Shown here piece by piece: positions 7,403 to 15,854 of a DNA stretch of 28,159 nt (position 1 is its first letter; each line of letters starts with the position of its first letter). Source of the stretch: JAITWN01 sp964581365 (GTDB lineage: Bacteria; Pseudomonadota; Gammaproteobacteria; SZUA-140); assembly GCA_964581365.1 (NCBI GenBank), contig CAZOOF010000026.1:1-28159 (forward strand), given 5' to 3'. The notes beneath the pieces were generated by a model. It was not told the DNA's origin. It did no database searches and saw nothing but the letters and a program-made list of their open reading frames with translations. A program made the translations under genes and the position numbers.

Positions 7403-7876
7403 TCACTCGTATCTGACAGCAACGATCTCGTATTCCCGCCGCCCGCCAGGCGCTTCCACGATGGCGGTATCGCCTTCCTCGCGCCCGATCAGGGCACGGG
7501 CGATCGGCGAGTTGACGGAAATCAGGCCGGCCTTGATATCGGCCTCGTCGTCACCGACGATCTGATAGGTCACCTCGGCCCCGGCTTCGTCGATCAGGTC
7601 GACGGTGGCGCCGAACACCACCCGCGCACCGGCATCGAGCCGCGTGACATCGATGATTTCCGCGTTGCCCAGCTTCGTTTCGATCTCGGCGATGCGGCCT
7701 TCGATGAAACTCTGCTGTTCACGAGCAGCGTGATACTCGGCGTTTTCCTTCAGATCACCGTGCTCACGAGCTTCGGCGATCGCCTGGATGACGCGCGGAC
7801 GCTGTACTGTCTTGAGCTCGTGCAACTCCGCGCGCAGGCGCTCCGCGCCACGCACGGTCATGGGAACCTTCTTCAT
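7403..7876 (-). CDS. greA: Transcription elongation factor GreA
   Basis: 157-residue factor that enters the RNA polymerase secondary channel and stimulates cleavage of backtracked RNA. Residues 1-75 form the antiparallel coiled coil, with the tip acidic residues D41 and E44 in EHGDLKENAEY. The C-terminal FKBP-like domain contains NSPIARALIGREEGD. Length matches the family. Its ATG overlaps the carB stop codon as ATGA, so it is translationally coupled to carB, a common carAB-greA arrangement. Confidence 0.97.
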   Translation of the reverse strand: MKKVPMTVRGAERLRAELHELKTVQRPRVIQAIAEAREHGDLKENAEYHAAREQQSFIEGRIAEIETKLGNAEIIDVTRLDAGARVVFGATVDLIDEAGAEVTYQIVGDDEADIKAGLISVNSPIARALIGREEGDTAIVEAPGGRREYEIVAVRYE

Positions 7877-10800
7877 GCTGAATAATGCTCCGTCAGCTTC
7901 TGCAAGGCCACGACGCTGGAATCATCCGACTGCCTCAGCGCCAGACTGGTGGCGCGGGCTCCGGCCAGCGTCGTCGAGTAGGTCACCTTGCGATGCAGGG
8001 CGGCACGCCGGATCTCATAGGAGTCGGCAATCGCCTGCTTGCCCTCGGTAGTATTGACGATCAGGCTGATCTCGTCGTTCTTGATCATATCGACGATATG
8101 CGGCCTGCCCTCCGTAACCTTGTTCACTTTAGCACAGGGCACGCCGGCAAGCTCAAGGGTACGGGCCGTGCCGCGGGTAGCGACCAGCTCGAAGCCGAGT
8201 TCGACCAGTTCGCGGGCCACTGCCACCACGCCCTGCTTGTCGGCATCACGCACGCTGAGGAAAGCGCGTCCGCCGCGCGGCAGCTCGATACCGGCGGCCT
8301 GCTGTGACTTGGCGAAAGCCTCGGCGAAAGTCGCACCGATACCCATCACCTCGCCGGTCGACTTCATTTCCGGACCGAGAATCGGATCGACGCCGGGGAA
8401 CTTGTTGAACGGGAACACTGCCTCCTTGACGGCGAAGAAGGAAGGCACGATCTCCTGCGAGATGCCCTGCTCCGCCAGGGTCCTGCCGGCCATACAGCGC
8501 GCGCCCACCTGCGCCAGGGAAATGCCGCAGGCCTTGGAAACGAACGGAATGGTACGCGAAGCGCGCGGGTTGACCTCGAGCACGTAGATGTCGCTGCCTT
8601 TGATCGCGAACTGCACGTTCATCAGTCCGGAGACGCCCAGACGCAGCGCCATCAGCCGGACCTGGCGGCGCAGCTCGTCCTGGATCTCCGGAGCCAGACT
8701 GAACGGCGGCAGCGAACAGGCCGAATCGCCCGAATGCACTCCGGCCTGTTCGATATGCTCCATCACGCCGCCGATGACCACATCCTGTCCGTCGCTCACC
8801 GCATCCACGTCGACCTCGATGGCATCATCGAGGAAACGATCGAGCAACACTGGCGACTCGTTGGACACCGCGACCGCCTCGCGCATGTAACGCGCCAGGT
8901 CGTCCTCGTTGTAGACGATTTCCATTGCCCGGCCGCCGAGCACGTAGGAGGGACGCACCACCAGCGGGAAGCCAATTTCCGCCGACAGGCGCAGCGCGGC
9001 CTCGGTGGTGCGCGCGGTGCGGTTCGGCGGCTGGCGCAGGCCGAGATCCTCGATCAGTCCCTGGAAGCGCTCGCGATCCTCGGCGACGTCGATAGCGTCG
9101 GGAGTGGTCCCGATGATGGGCGCGCCGGCCTTCTCCAGCGCTCGCGCCAGGCGCAAGGGCGTCTGACCGCCATACTGGACGATGATGCCGGCCGGCTTCT
9201 CGACCTCGACGATTTCCAGGACATCTTCGAGCGTCAGCGGCTCGAAATACAGCCGGTCCGAAGTGTCGTAATCGGTCGACACCGTCTCCGGATTGCAATT
9301 GACCATGATGGTCTCGATGCCATCCTCGCGCATCGCCAGCGCGGCATGCACGCAGCAGTAATCGAATTCGATGCCCTGGCCGATGCGATTCGGACCGCCG
9401 CCGAGCACCATGATCTTCTTGTTGTCGCTCGGCTGGGATTCGCACTCTTCCTCATAGGTCGAGTACATGTAGGCGGTCGCTGCGGGGAATTCGGCGGCAC
9501 AGGTGTCGACGCGCTTGTAGACCGGGCGGACACCAAGACGCCAGCGCAGCGCGCGGATCTCGTCCTCACTGGTATCGAGCAGCCGCGCCAGACGGCGATC
9601 GGAGAAGCCTTTGCGCTTGAGCGCGTAGAGCTCGTCGCGCTCAAGCGATTCCGCCACCCGGCCGCGCAGCCCGTCCTCGATACGGACGAGTTCTTCGATC
9701 TGGACCAGGAACCAGGGATCGATGTGGCTGAGCTCATGAACCCGCGTCACATCCATCCCGTGACGGAATGCATCGGCGACATAGCGCAGCCGTTCGGGTC
9801 CGGGATTACGCAGCTGATGCACCAGCGCCGCATCGGCATCGGCGTCATCCATGCCCGGCGCCATGATCTCGTCCAGACCATCGATGCCGGTCTCCATGCC
9901 GCGGAGCGCCTTGTGCAGGGATTCCTGGAAGCTGCGGCCCATGGCCATGACCTCGCCCACCGACTTCATCTGCGTGGTCAGACGCGAATCGGCCTGCGGG
10001 AACTTCTCGAAAGCGAAACGCGGGATCTTGGTGACCACGTAATCGATGGTCGGTTCGAAAGCCGCCGGGCCGACGCCGCCGGTGATCTCGTTGCGGAGTT
10101 CATCCAGGGTATAACCGATCGCCAGCTTGGCGGCGATGCGGGCGATGGGAAAGCCGGTCGCCTTCGAAGCGAGCGCGGAAGAGCGCGACACGCGCGGATT
10201 CATTTCGATGACCAGCAGGCGGCCGTCGTCGGGATTGAGGGCAAACTGCACGTTGGAGCCGCCGGTATCGACGCCGATCCGCCGCAGCACCGCCACCGAG
10301 GCGTCGCGCAGACGCTGGTATTCGCGGTCGGTGAGCGTCTGCGCCGGCGCCACCGTGATCGAGTCGCCGGTATGCACGCCCATCGGATCGAGGTTCTCGA
10401 TCGAGCAGATGATGATGCAGTTGTCGTCGCGATCGCGCACGACCTCCATCTCGTATTCCTTCCACCCCAGAACCGATTCCTCGATCAGCAGTTCCTTGGT
10501 GGGAGACAGGTCGAGACCGCGCTCGCAGATCGCGATGAACTCTTCGCGGTTGTAGGCAATACCGCCGCCCGAGCCGGCAAGCGTGAACGAAGGCCGGATG
10601 ATGGTCGGAAAGCCGATCCGCGCCTGAACCTGCAGCGCTTCCTCCATGCTGTGGGCGATGGCCGAACGCGGACATTCCAGTCCGATCTCGCGCATCGCCT
10701 TGCGGAAACGGTCGCGATCCTCGGCGGTATCGATGGCCTCCTGGGAGGCGCCGATCATCTCCACGCCGAAACGCTCCAGCACCCCTTCGCACGCCAGATC

Positions 10801-11100
10801 GAGCGCGCAATTGAGCGCCGTCTGGCCGCCCATGGTCGGCAGCAGCGCATCCGGACGCTCCTTCTCGATGATCGCGGCCACGGTCTGCCAGCGGATCGGC
10901 TCGATGTAGGTCGCGTCCGCCATGCTCGGATCGGTCATGATGGTCGCCGGATTGGAGTTGACCAGGATGACCCGGTAACCCTCCTCGCGAAGCGCCTTGC
11001 ACGCCTGCGCGCCCGAATAGTCGAACTCGCACGCCTGGCCGATGACGATCGGCCCGGCGCCGATGATCAGGATGCTTTGAATGTCGGTGCGTTTGGGCAT
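7873..11100 (-). CDS. carB: Carbamoyl phosphate synthase large subunit
   Basis: 1075-residue catalytic subunit making carbamoyl phosphate from bicarbonate, ammonia and two ATP for pyrimidine and arginine synthesis. It has two homologous ATP-grasp halves: the first begins with TDIQSILIIGAGPIVIGQACEFDYSG, the second around KKIMVLGGGPNRIGQGIEFDY. ATP-grasp signatures ENPR-like VIEMNPRVSRSSAL and VLEVNPRASRTIPF are present. The C-terminal MGS-like allosteric domain starts near FLSVRDADKQG. Length is normal. The ATG at 11100 has no Shine-Dalgarno and follows a 139-nt gap from carA that holds an inverted repeat. Confidence 0.98.
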   Translation of the reverse strand: MPKRTDIQSILIIGAGPIVIGQACEFDYSGAQACKALREEGYRVILVNSNPATIMTDPSMADATYIEPIRWQTVAAIIEKERPDALLPTMGGQTALNCALDLACEGVLERFGVEMIGASQEAIDTAEDRDRFRKAMREIGLECPRSAIAHSMEEALQVQARIGFPTIIRPSFTLAGSGGGIAYNREEFIAICERGLDLSPTKELLIEESVLGWKEYEMEVVRDRDDNCIIICSIENLDPMGVHTGDSITVAPAQTLTDREYQRLRDASVAVLRRIGVDTGGSNVQFALNPDDGRLLVIEMNPRVSRSSALASKATGFPIARIAAKLAIGYTLDELRNEITGGVGPAAFEPTIDYVVTKIPRFAFEKFPQADSRLTTQMKSVGEVMAMGRSFQESLHKALRGMETGIDGLDEIMAPGMDDADADAALVHQLRNPGPERLRYVADAFRHGMDVTRVHELSHIDPWFLVQIEELVRIEDGLRGRVAESLERDELYALKRKGFSDRRLARLLDTSEDEIRALRWRLGVRPVYKRVDTCAAEFPAATAYMYSTYEEECESQPSDNKKIMVLGGGPNRIGQGIEFDYCCVHAALAMREDGIETIMVNCNPETVSTDYDTSDRLYFEPLTLEDVLEIVEVEKPAGIIVQYGGQTPLRLARALEKAGAPIIGTTPDAIDVAEDRERFQGLIEDLGLRQPPNRTARTTEAALRLSAEIGFPLVVRPSYVLGGRAMEIVYNEDDLARYMREAVAVSNESPVLLDRFLDDAIEVDVDAVSDGQDVVIGGVMEHIEQAGVHSGDSACSLPPFSLAPEIQDELRRQVRLMALRLGVSGLMNVQFAIKGSDIYVLEVNPRASRTIPFVSKACGISLAQVGARCMAGRTLAEQGISQEIVPSFFAVKEAVFPFNKFPGVDPILGPEMKSTGEVMGIGATFAEAFAKSQQAAGIELPRGGRAFLSVRDADKQGVVAVARELVELGFELVATRGTARTLELAGVPCAKVNKVTEGRPHIVDMIKNDEISLIVNTTEGKQAIADSYEIRRAALHRKVTYSTTLAGARATSLALRQSDDSSVVALQKLTEHYSA

Positions 11101-11110
11101 AGTCGGTCAG

Positions 11111-11226
11111 CGAAAAGTGAAAAGGTGAAAGAGAAAAGTAACAGGCGGCAGACGGTTTGAAAGGTCAGGGCGGTGACAACGCGGCATCATCGGTCTCCCG
11201 GCCTCTCGCACTTCACGCTCTCTTGC
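11111..11226. repeat. AG/TC-rich inverted repeat, copy B (carA-carB)
   Basis: The AG-rich left arm (11112-11140) contains GAAAAGTGAAAAGGTGAAAG, differing at one base in 20 from copy A. A looser TC-rich right arm is at 11201-11226. The centre, AACAGGCGGCAGACGGTT (11140-11157), resembles the centre of copy C (24371-24392, GCGG and GACGG in the same order). The element fills most of the 139-nt carA-carB gap and ends 10 nt from the carB start codon, where no ribosome-binding site is seen. Confidence 0.65.
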
Positions 11227-11239
11227 CGCTCGCGCGCCC

Positions 11240-12355
11240 TCACTTCCCCATCAGCGCCGTAAAGCGGTCGAACAGCGCCGTGATGTCATGCGGACCCGGG
11301 CTGTGCTCGGGATGTCCTTGGAAGCCGAAGGCCGGCACATCGGTGCGGCGCACGCCCTGCAGGCTGCCATCGAACAGCGAGCGGTGCGTGGCTGTCAGAT
11401 GAGCGGGCAGACTGCCCTCATCCACCGCGAACCCATGGTTCTGGCTGGTGATATAGACCGTATTGTGCTCCAGGTCGATGACCGGATGATTGGTCCCATG
11501 ATGGCCGAAGCTCATCTTCACCGTACGCGCGCCGCTCGCCAGGGCCAGCAGCTGATGCCCCAGACAGATACCGAACAGCGGGATGCCCAGCTCCAGGAAG
11601 CGCCTGATGGCGGCGATGGCATAGTCACAGGCTTCCGGATCGCCCGGCCCGTTCGACAGGAACACGCCGTCCGGCTTCAGCGCCAGCGCATCGTCGGCTG
11701 ACGTGCGGGCCGGAACCACCGTGACGCGACAGCCGCGATCGACCAGCAGGCGCAGAATATTGCGCTTCACGCCATAGTCATAGGCCACGACGTGGAAGCG
11801 CGACTCGCCTTCGGCGGGCCGCCCATCCGTACCCTGGGTCCACTCATACGGAGTCGTGGTGCTCACCACCTGGGCCAGATCCTGGCCGGCGAGGCTGGGC
11901 AGCTCACGGGCGGCGGCAATCGCAGCCGCCTCGTCGATATCGACTCCGGCCACGATACAGCCGTTCTGTGCCCCACCCTCACGCAGGAGGCGGGTCAGAC
12001 GGCGGGTGTCGATATCGGCGATTCCCACCACCCCATGACGATGCAGATAGCTCTCCAGACTCTCGCGCGAACGCCAGTTGCTCGCCACGTGAGAAAAATT
12101 GCGAATCACCAGTCCCGCCGCGAACACGCGCGACGATTCCTCGTCGTCCGGGTTGCAGCCAGTGTTGCCGATATGAGGATAGGTGAACGTGATGAGCTGA
12201 CCGGCATAGGAGGGATCGCTGAGGACCTCCTGATATCCTGTCATGGCAGTGTTGAAGACCACTTCGCCGACCGCCTGCCCCGACACGCCAATGGAGACGC
12301 CCCGGAACACGGTTCCATCCGCGAGCGCCAGCAAGGCCGGTTGTTGCAAGGTCAT
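11240..12355 (-). CDS. carA: Carbamoyl phosphate synthase small subunit
   Basis: 371-residue glutaminase subunit that supplies ammonia to CarB. The N-terminal CPSase domain begins LLALADGTVFRGVSIG. The class I glutamine amidotransferase domain follows, with FLSNGPGDPEACDYA, the nucleophile cysteine in FGICLGHQLLALA, and the histidine/glutamate pair in GFQGHPEHSPGPHD. Start ATG 12355 is chosen because GGAGA lies 5 nt upstream and MTLQQPALLALADG matches the family; the longer frame is unsupported. It heads carAB-greA and has its own promoter. The usual upstream dapB and dnaKJ genes are absent. Confidence 0.97.
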   Translation of the reverse strand: MTLQQPALLALADGTVFRGVSIGVSGQAVGEVVFNTAMTGYQEVLSDPSYAGQLITFTYPHIGNTGCNPDDEESSRVFAAGLVIRNFSHVASNWRSRESLESYLHRHGVVGIADIDTRRLTRLLREGGAQNGCIVAGVDIDEAAAIAAARELPSLAGQDLAQVVSTTTPYEWTQGTDGRPAEGESRFHVVAYDYGVKRNILRLLVDRGCRVTVVPARTSADDALALKPDGVFLSNGPGDPEACDYAIAAIRRFLELGIPLFGICLGHQLLALASGARTVKMSFGHHGTNHPVIDLEHNTVYITSQNHGFAVDEGSLPAHLTATHRSLFDGSLQGVRRTDVPAFGFQGHPEHSPGPHDITALFDRFTALMGK

Positions 12356-12411
12356 CTTGTCTCCAGACACGCGAATCGAAGGGCGGGGAACCCTTCCGAC
12401 AAATCCGGACG

Positions 12412-12441
12412 ATTCTACCTGATCGCCGGGAACGATGTCCA
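12412..12441 (-). promoter_or_regulatory. Putative promoter and leader hairpin of carA
   Basis: Minus strand TGGACA (12436-12441) and TAGAAT (12412-12417) are 18 nt apart, giving initiation near 12405 and a leader of about 50 nt. The leader can form a 6-bp hairpin (GAAGGG at 12378-12383 with CCCTTC at 12391-12396, 7-nt loop). No T-run follows, so pyrimidine-type attenuation is not evident. Confidence 0.5.
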
Positions 12442-12474
12442 ACGCGAATGCGGGCGCGGCCGGCCGTCACCGGA

Positions 12475-12909
12475 TCAGGAATCCAGCGCCAGCGGAACAC
12501 GGCGGTAGCGGCAAGCGCGCAGCCACTCACCCAGAAAGACGTTTACCTGACGCTTCTCGAACGGACTCAGCATGTCCTCGTTGGGATAGTCGTATGCGGG
12601 GGCGAAACGACCGCGCCCCTGATAGGAAAGGACCTCGAGCAGCCGCGCGTCGTGATATATCCGCAGGCGCATCTCCATATCCTTGAGCAGGCGGCCGTCG
12701 CAGACGCCGAACGAATGGGTCAGGGTGGCCAGGCTGGTATAACGGGCGCACTCCAGGATACTGAGAGAGATGCGCGGATACGCGGACAGGATGAAGGTCG
12801 TGGGGACATGCGTCCGGCCGACTGCCGGCACCAGCCGGCTGATGAGCCGATAGTTGTCCTCGTAGACCGGCATCAGGCTGCGAATCGAGCCCCGTTTCTC
12901 TACCTGCAT
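12475..12909 (-). CDS. yqiB: DUF1249 family protein (YqiB-like)
   Basis: 144-residue protein of unknown function related to E. coli YqiB. Family hallmarks are visible: YEDNYRLISRLVP near the N-terminus, ECARYTSLATLTH, MRLRIYHDARLLEVLSYQ, and the closing DYPNEDMLSPFEKRQVN followed by FLGEWLRACR. The annotated start is ATG 12909 by comparison with the family. An in-frame GTG at 13035 lies 9 nt after a TATAAT box and would add 42 Gly/Ala/Ser-rich residues. In E. coli yqiB sits with nudF and cpdA; here it lies between slipin and carA instead. No signal peptide or membrane segment. Confidence 0.85.
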   Translation of the reverse strand: MQVEKRGSIRSLMPVYEDNYRLISRLVPAVGRTHVPTTFILSAYPRISLSILECARYTSLATLTHSFGVCDGRLLKDMEMRLRIYHDARLLEVLSYQGRGRFAPAYDYPNEDMLSPFEKRQVNVFLGEWLRACRYRRVPLALDS

Positions 12910-12920
12910 CGCATCGCCCG

Positions 12921-12957
12921 GAAATGAAGAAGTGAAAGCCTGAAGGCTCAGAGTGGA
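12921..12957. repeat. Possible degenerate AG/TC repeat, copy D
   Basis: The plus strand has AG-rich GAAATGAAGAAGTGAAAGCC, then a small AGCCTGAAGGCT palindrome and CAGAGTGG. It lies 11 nt upstream of the DUF1249 ATG, the same relation to a minus-strand start as copies A-C. The match is partial, so membership in the family is tentative. Confidence 0.3.
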
Positions 12958-13044
12958 AATCGGCAGGGCGGAACCCGAACCACCGGTCGCGCCCGCCAGA
13001 GCGCAGGCACCGCCGGAAACACGCTCTTCCACCACTTGCGGACG

Positions 13045-13053
13045 ATTATACCA
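13045..13053 (-). promoter_or_regulatory. Extended -10 promoter of the DUF1249 gene
   Basis: Minus strand TGGTATAAT (13045-13053) is a perfect extended -10 element. Initiation would fall near 13036-13038. This gives either a 128-nt leader before ATG 12909 or a leaderless transcript beginning at GTG 13035. The promoter separates this gene from the nfeD-slipin unit upstream. Confidence 0.6.
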
Positions 13054-13087
13054 CTGACGGACAACCCGTTTCTCACGCGCAGACCGG

Positions 13088-13861
13088 CTAATCCGGCCGG
13101 CTAAGCCCCGTCGAGATGCGCTCGACCGCCGCCTGCAACGGGCCGATCAGATCCATCGGCAAGGGAAACACGATGGTCGAGTTCTTGTCGGCGGCGATGT
13201 CCGTGAGCGTCTGCAAATAACGCAGATGCAGCGCCTGTGGCTGGCCCGCGAGCACTCCCGCTGCCTCGGTGAGCTTGACCGATGCCTGCAGTTCACCCTC
13301 GGCATGGATGATCTTGGCGCGCCGCACCCGCTCCGCCTCGGCCTGACGGGCGATCGCCCGGATCATGCTCTCGTCCAGATCGACGTGCTTGATCTCCACG
13401 TTAGAAACCTTCACCCCCCAGGCATCGGTCTGCTCGTCGAGAATGCGCTGAATATCGGCGTTCAGCTTTTCGCGCTCGGCCAGCATCTCGTCGAGCTCGT
13501 GCTGGCCGAGCACGGAACGCAGCGTGGTCTGAGCCAGCTGGCTGGTAGCCATGGCGAAGCTCTCCACCTGGATGATCGCGCGCTGCGGGTCGACCACTCG
13601 AAAGTAGACCACCGCATTCACCTTCACCGACACATTGTCGCGGGATATGACGTCCTGGCTCGGCACATCCATCACCACGGTGCGCAGGTCCACCCGCACC
13701 ATCTGCTGGATCACCGGCACCAGGATGATCAGCCCGGGCCCCTTGACCTTCCAGAAGCGGCCGAGCAGGAACACCACTCCCCGCTCGTATTCGCGCAGGA
13801 TGCGCACTGCACTGGACAGGAACAGGACCACGGCAACGGCGATAAATATTCCATACTCCAT
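13088..13861 (-). CDS. Slipin / stomatin-like SPFH-domain membrane protein
   Basis: 257-residue prokaryotic stomatin (slipin) that forms membrane scaffolds and partners NfeD proteases. An N-terminal hydrophobic segment (about 3-20) anchors it. The SPFH domain follows: REYERGVVFLLGRFWKVKGPG, VVMDVPSQDVISRDNVSVKV, and the helical region with AEREKLNADIQRILDEQTD and EIKHVDLDESMIRAIARQAE. The C-terminus ends in TIVFPLPMDLIG. A strong Shine-Dalgarno GGAGGA within the end of nfeD precedes ATG 13861, 2 nt after the nfeD stop, so the two are tightly coupled. Substrate unknown. Confidence 0.95.
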   Translation of the reverse strand: MEYGIFIAVAVVLFLSSAVRILREYERGVVFLLGRFWKVKGPGLIILVPVIQQMVRVDLRTVVMDVPSQDVISRDNVSVKVNAVVYFRVVDPQRAIIQVESFAMATSQLAQTTLRSVLGQHELDEMLAEREKLNADIQRILDEQTDAWGVKVSNVEIKHVDLDESMIRAIARQAEAERVRRAKIIHAEGELQASVKLTEAAGVLAGQPQALHLRYLQTLTDIAADKNSTIVFPLPMDLIGPLQAAVERISTGLSRPD

Positions 13862-13863
13862 TG

Positions 13864-15231
13864 TCAGTCCTCCTCGTTTTTCGGATCTTCCAGCGGCGCG
13901 AGCACCAGCACCAGGCCCTCCACAGCCACCACGCGCGCTTTCTCACCACGATGCAGCGGAACCTTGCTGCGCGCATTCCACAATTCGCCGCCGAGACGCA
14001 CCCTTCCCCGGCCGGTAAAATCCTCTACCGCCTCGACTTCCGCACCGGTCAGCGCTTCCATTCCCGACACGACCGGACGCTGCCGTGATTTCAACAGCAT
14101 GCCGAGCACGAAGATAAAAAACAGCGCGCTGGTCGCGGCGAAGAAGGCGATCAGCGGAATCGACACCTCGAACCCGGGCACGCCGGTGTCGAGCAGCATG
14201 ATCGAGCCGATCACGAAGGCCACCACCCCGCCGATGCCGAGCATGCCGAAGCTCGACACGAACAACTCCGCCAGCATGAACAGGATGCCGAGCACCATCA
14301 GCGCCAGGCCGGCGAAATTGACCGGCAGCACCTGAAACGCGTAGAGGGCCAACAGCAGACTGATGATTCCGGCCACGCCGGGGAAGATGAGGCCGGGACT
14401 GGCGAGCTCGTAGATCAGGCCGTAGATGCCCACCAGCATGAGGATATAGGCGACATTGGGATCGGTGATGACGGCAAGCAGACGCGAGCGCCAGTCCGGT
14501 TCGACCCGCTCGACGGCCACATCGGCGCCGAGGAGGGTCAGCTCCCCGCGATCCGTTTTCACGCGGCGACCGTCCAGCGCGGCGAGGAGTTCGTCGAGAC
14601 CGGGGACGACCAGATCGATGACCCCTTCCTGCAGCGCCTCGTCCGCCGAAAGGCTGGCGCCTTCGCGTACCGCGCGCTCTGCCCAGTCGCCATTGCGTCC
14701 CCGCATCTGCGCGAGTCCGCGGATATAGGCCACGGCATCGTTGACGATCTTGCGCTCCATGGCACTGGCCGGCACCGCCGCGCCATTCTCATCGGGCGGC
14801 GGATTGCCGCGCGGGCTGCCACCGATCTGTACCGGGGTCGCCGCCCCCAGGTTGGTTGCCGGAGTCATCGCCGCGACATGACTGGCGTAAAGGATATAGG
14901 TGCCGGCGCTCGCCGCCCGGGCTCCGCCCGGATGGACATAGGTCACCACCGGAACCGGGGAGGCAATGATGTCCTGGATGATCTCGCGCATCGAGCCGTC
15001 GAGCCCGCCTGGGGTGTCCAGCTCGATCACCACCACAGACGCGCCTTCGTCTGCCGCCCGCCGGATGCCGCGTCCGAGATAGTCTGCGATCGCCGGACCG
15101 ATGACGCCGCGCACTTCGAGCACCAGCGCGGTGCTACTGCGGGGATGGTCCGTTGTGCCGGCGAATGCCAGCATGGCGCCGAGAGCGAGCAAGAGTCCGT
15201 AGCATGGCAGACTCCAGCCCCGGCGCCTCAT
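13864..15231 (-). CDS. NfeD family membrane-bound serine protease (NfeD1b type)
   Basis: About 455 residues. After a signal-anchor (MRRRGWSLPCYGLLLALGAM) comes a ClpP-like protease domain. The likely catalytic serine is in GGARAASAGTYI and the lysine in AMERKIVNDAVAYIRG, by analogy with archaeal PH1510, which cleaves a stomatin. Several transmembrane helices follow (about residues 225-350), then a C-terminal OB-fold domain containing LTGAEVEAVEDFTGRGRV. The start at 15231 is chosen because it gives the signal sequence and avoids overlap with the upstream small gene; an in-frame start at 15342 exists. It is paired with slipin downstream. Confidence 0.93.
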   Translation of the reverse strand: MRRRGWSLPCYGLLLALGAMLAFAGTTDHPRSSTALVLEVRGVIGPAIADYLGRGIRRAADEGASVVVIELDTPGGLDGSMREIIQDIIASPVPVVTYVHPGGARAASAGTYILYASHVAAMTPATNLGAATPVQIGGSPRGNPPPDENGAAVPASAMERKIVNDAVAYIRGLAQMRGRNGDWAERAVREGASLSADEALQEGVIDLVVPGLDELLAALDGRRVKTDRGELTLLGADVAVERVEPDWRSRLLAVITDPNVAYILMLVGIYGLIYELASPGLIFPGVAGIISLLLALYAFQVLPVNFAGLALMVLGILFMLAELFVSSFGMLGIGGVVAFVIGSIMLLDTGVPGFEVSIPLIAFFAATSALFFIFVLGMLLKSRQRPVVSGMEALTGAEVEAVEDFTGRGRVRLGGELWNARSKVPLHRGEKARVVAVEGLVLVLAPLEDPKNEED

Positions 15232-15241
15232 CGGCTCACCG

Positions 15242-15409
15242 TCAGGCGCCTCCGTCGCCGGACTCACTCCGGCGACGATGCTCGTCCGCGAGCGCAGCTC
15301 TTTCCTCAGCCTCACGCGCCAGGCGATTGCGCCGGTCGGCATACCACATGAAGATGAGGAAACCCACCAGCAGGACGATCAACGTGATCTTGAATATGAT
15401 CCCGCCCAC
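15242..15409 (-). CDS. Small single-span membrane protein upstream of nfeD
   Basis: 55-residue open frame starting with GTG at 15409, preceded by a good AAGGAG Shine-Dalgarno 8 nt upstream (15417-15426 region). It ends 10 nt before the nfeD start. Residues 4-22 are strongly hydrophobic (IIFKITLIVLLVGFLIFMW), followed by a charged, likely helical tail rich in Arg, Glu and Ala. I do not recognise a family. The position suggests a third member of the nfeD-slipin unit, perhaps an accessory subunit. GTG start and ribosome-binding site are seen; function is unknown. Confidence 0.7.
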   Translation of the reverse strand: MGGIIFKITLIVLLVGFLIFMWYADRRNRLAREAEERAALADEHRRRSESGDGGA

Positions 15410-15479
15410 CTGTTCAGCTCCTTATGCGATTCAATCGGGCAGTTGAAGGTACATGGTACACCCGCCGGTGATGCGGCGC

Positions 15480-15854
15480 TCAGTAACGGCGGACGCGCAG
15501 CATGGCGACGAGCGGCCGCAGAACACAGAAATATGCGCCGATCCCCGCCACATCGGCCAGCAGATCGCGCAGCGACGCATCACGCCAGGAAAGCTGCGAC
15601 TGTACCGCTTCAATGAGCGCGCCATAGCCGAAGGCAAGCAGGATCTTGAAGCCGGCGCCGCGAGCGGGCATTGCCAGATCCAGCAAGGCGGACAGCACCA
15701 GGAAGGCAAACGCGTGCTGCAGCTTGTCCCATACCCGCTCGATGCCAGCTGGCGGCGCCGGTATGAAGGCGAACCAGGCGATTGCCGCCATCGCCGCGGC
15801 CAGCGCGAAGCGAACCACCAGCAGACCGGCCTCGGCGCGGCGGCCAGTAATCAC
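15480..15854 (-). CDS. VanZ-like family membrane protein
   Basis: 124-residue integral membrane protein with about four hydrophobic helices. It carries the VanZ-like pattern WDKLQHAFAFLVLSALLDLA, then GYGALIEAVQSQL and SLRDLLADVAGIGAYF. The acidic residues in EAVQ and RDLLADVAG are characteristic. Members such as VanZ give low-level teicoplanin resistance, but most are housekeeping envelope proteins of unknown role, and no resistance should be inferred here. The GTG start at 15854 overlaps the mgtE stop as GTGA, so it is coupled to mgtE. Confidence 0.85.
   Translation of the reverse strand: MITGRRAEAGLLVVRFALAAAMAAIAWFAFIPAPPAGIERVWDKLQHAFAFLVLSALLDLAMPARGAGFKILLAFGYGALIEAVQSQLSWRDASLRDLLADVAGIGAYFCVLRPLVAMLRVRRY

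Noticed and set aside
8734..11160. 808-codon plus-strand open frame antisense to carB
   Set aside because: Same explanation: shadow of carB with unnatural His/Arg-rich composition and no recognisable motif.
15480..15854. Glycopeptide-resistance gene vanZ
   Set aside because: Only family-level similarity; no van cluster nearby, and most VanZ-like proteins are not resistance genes.
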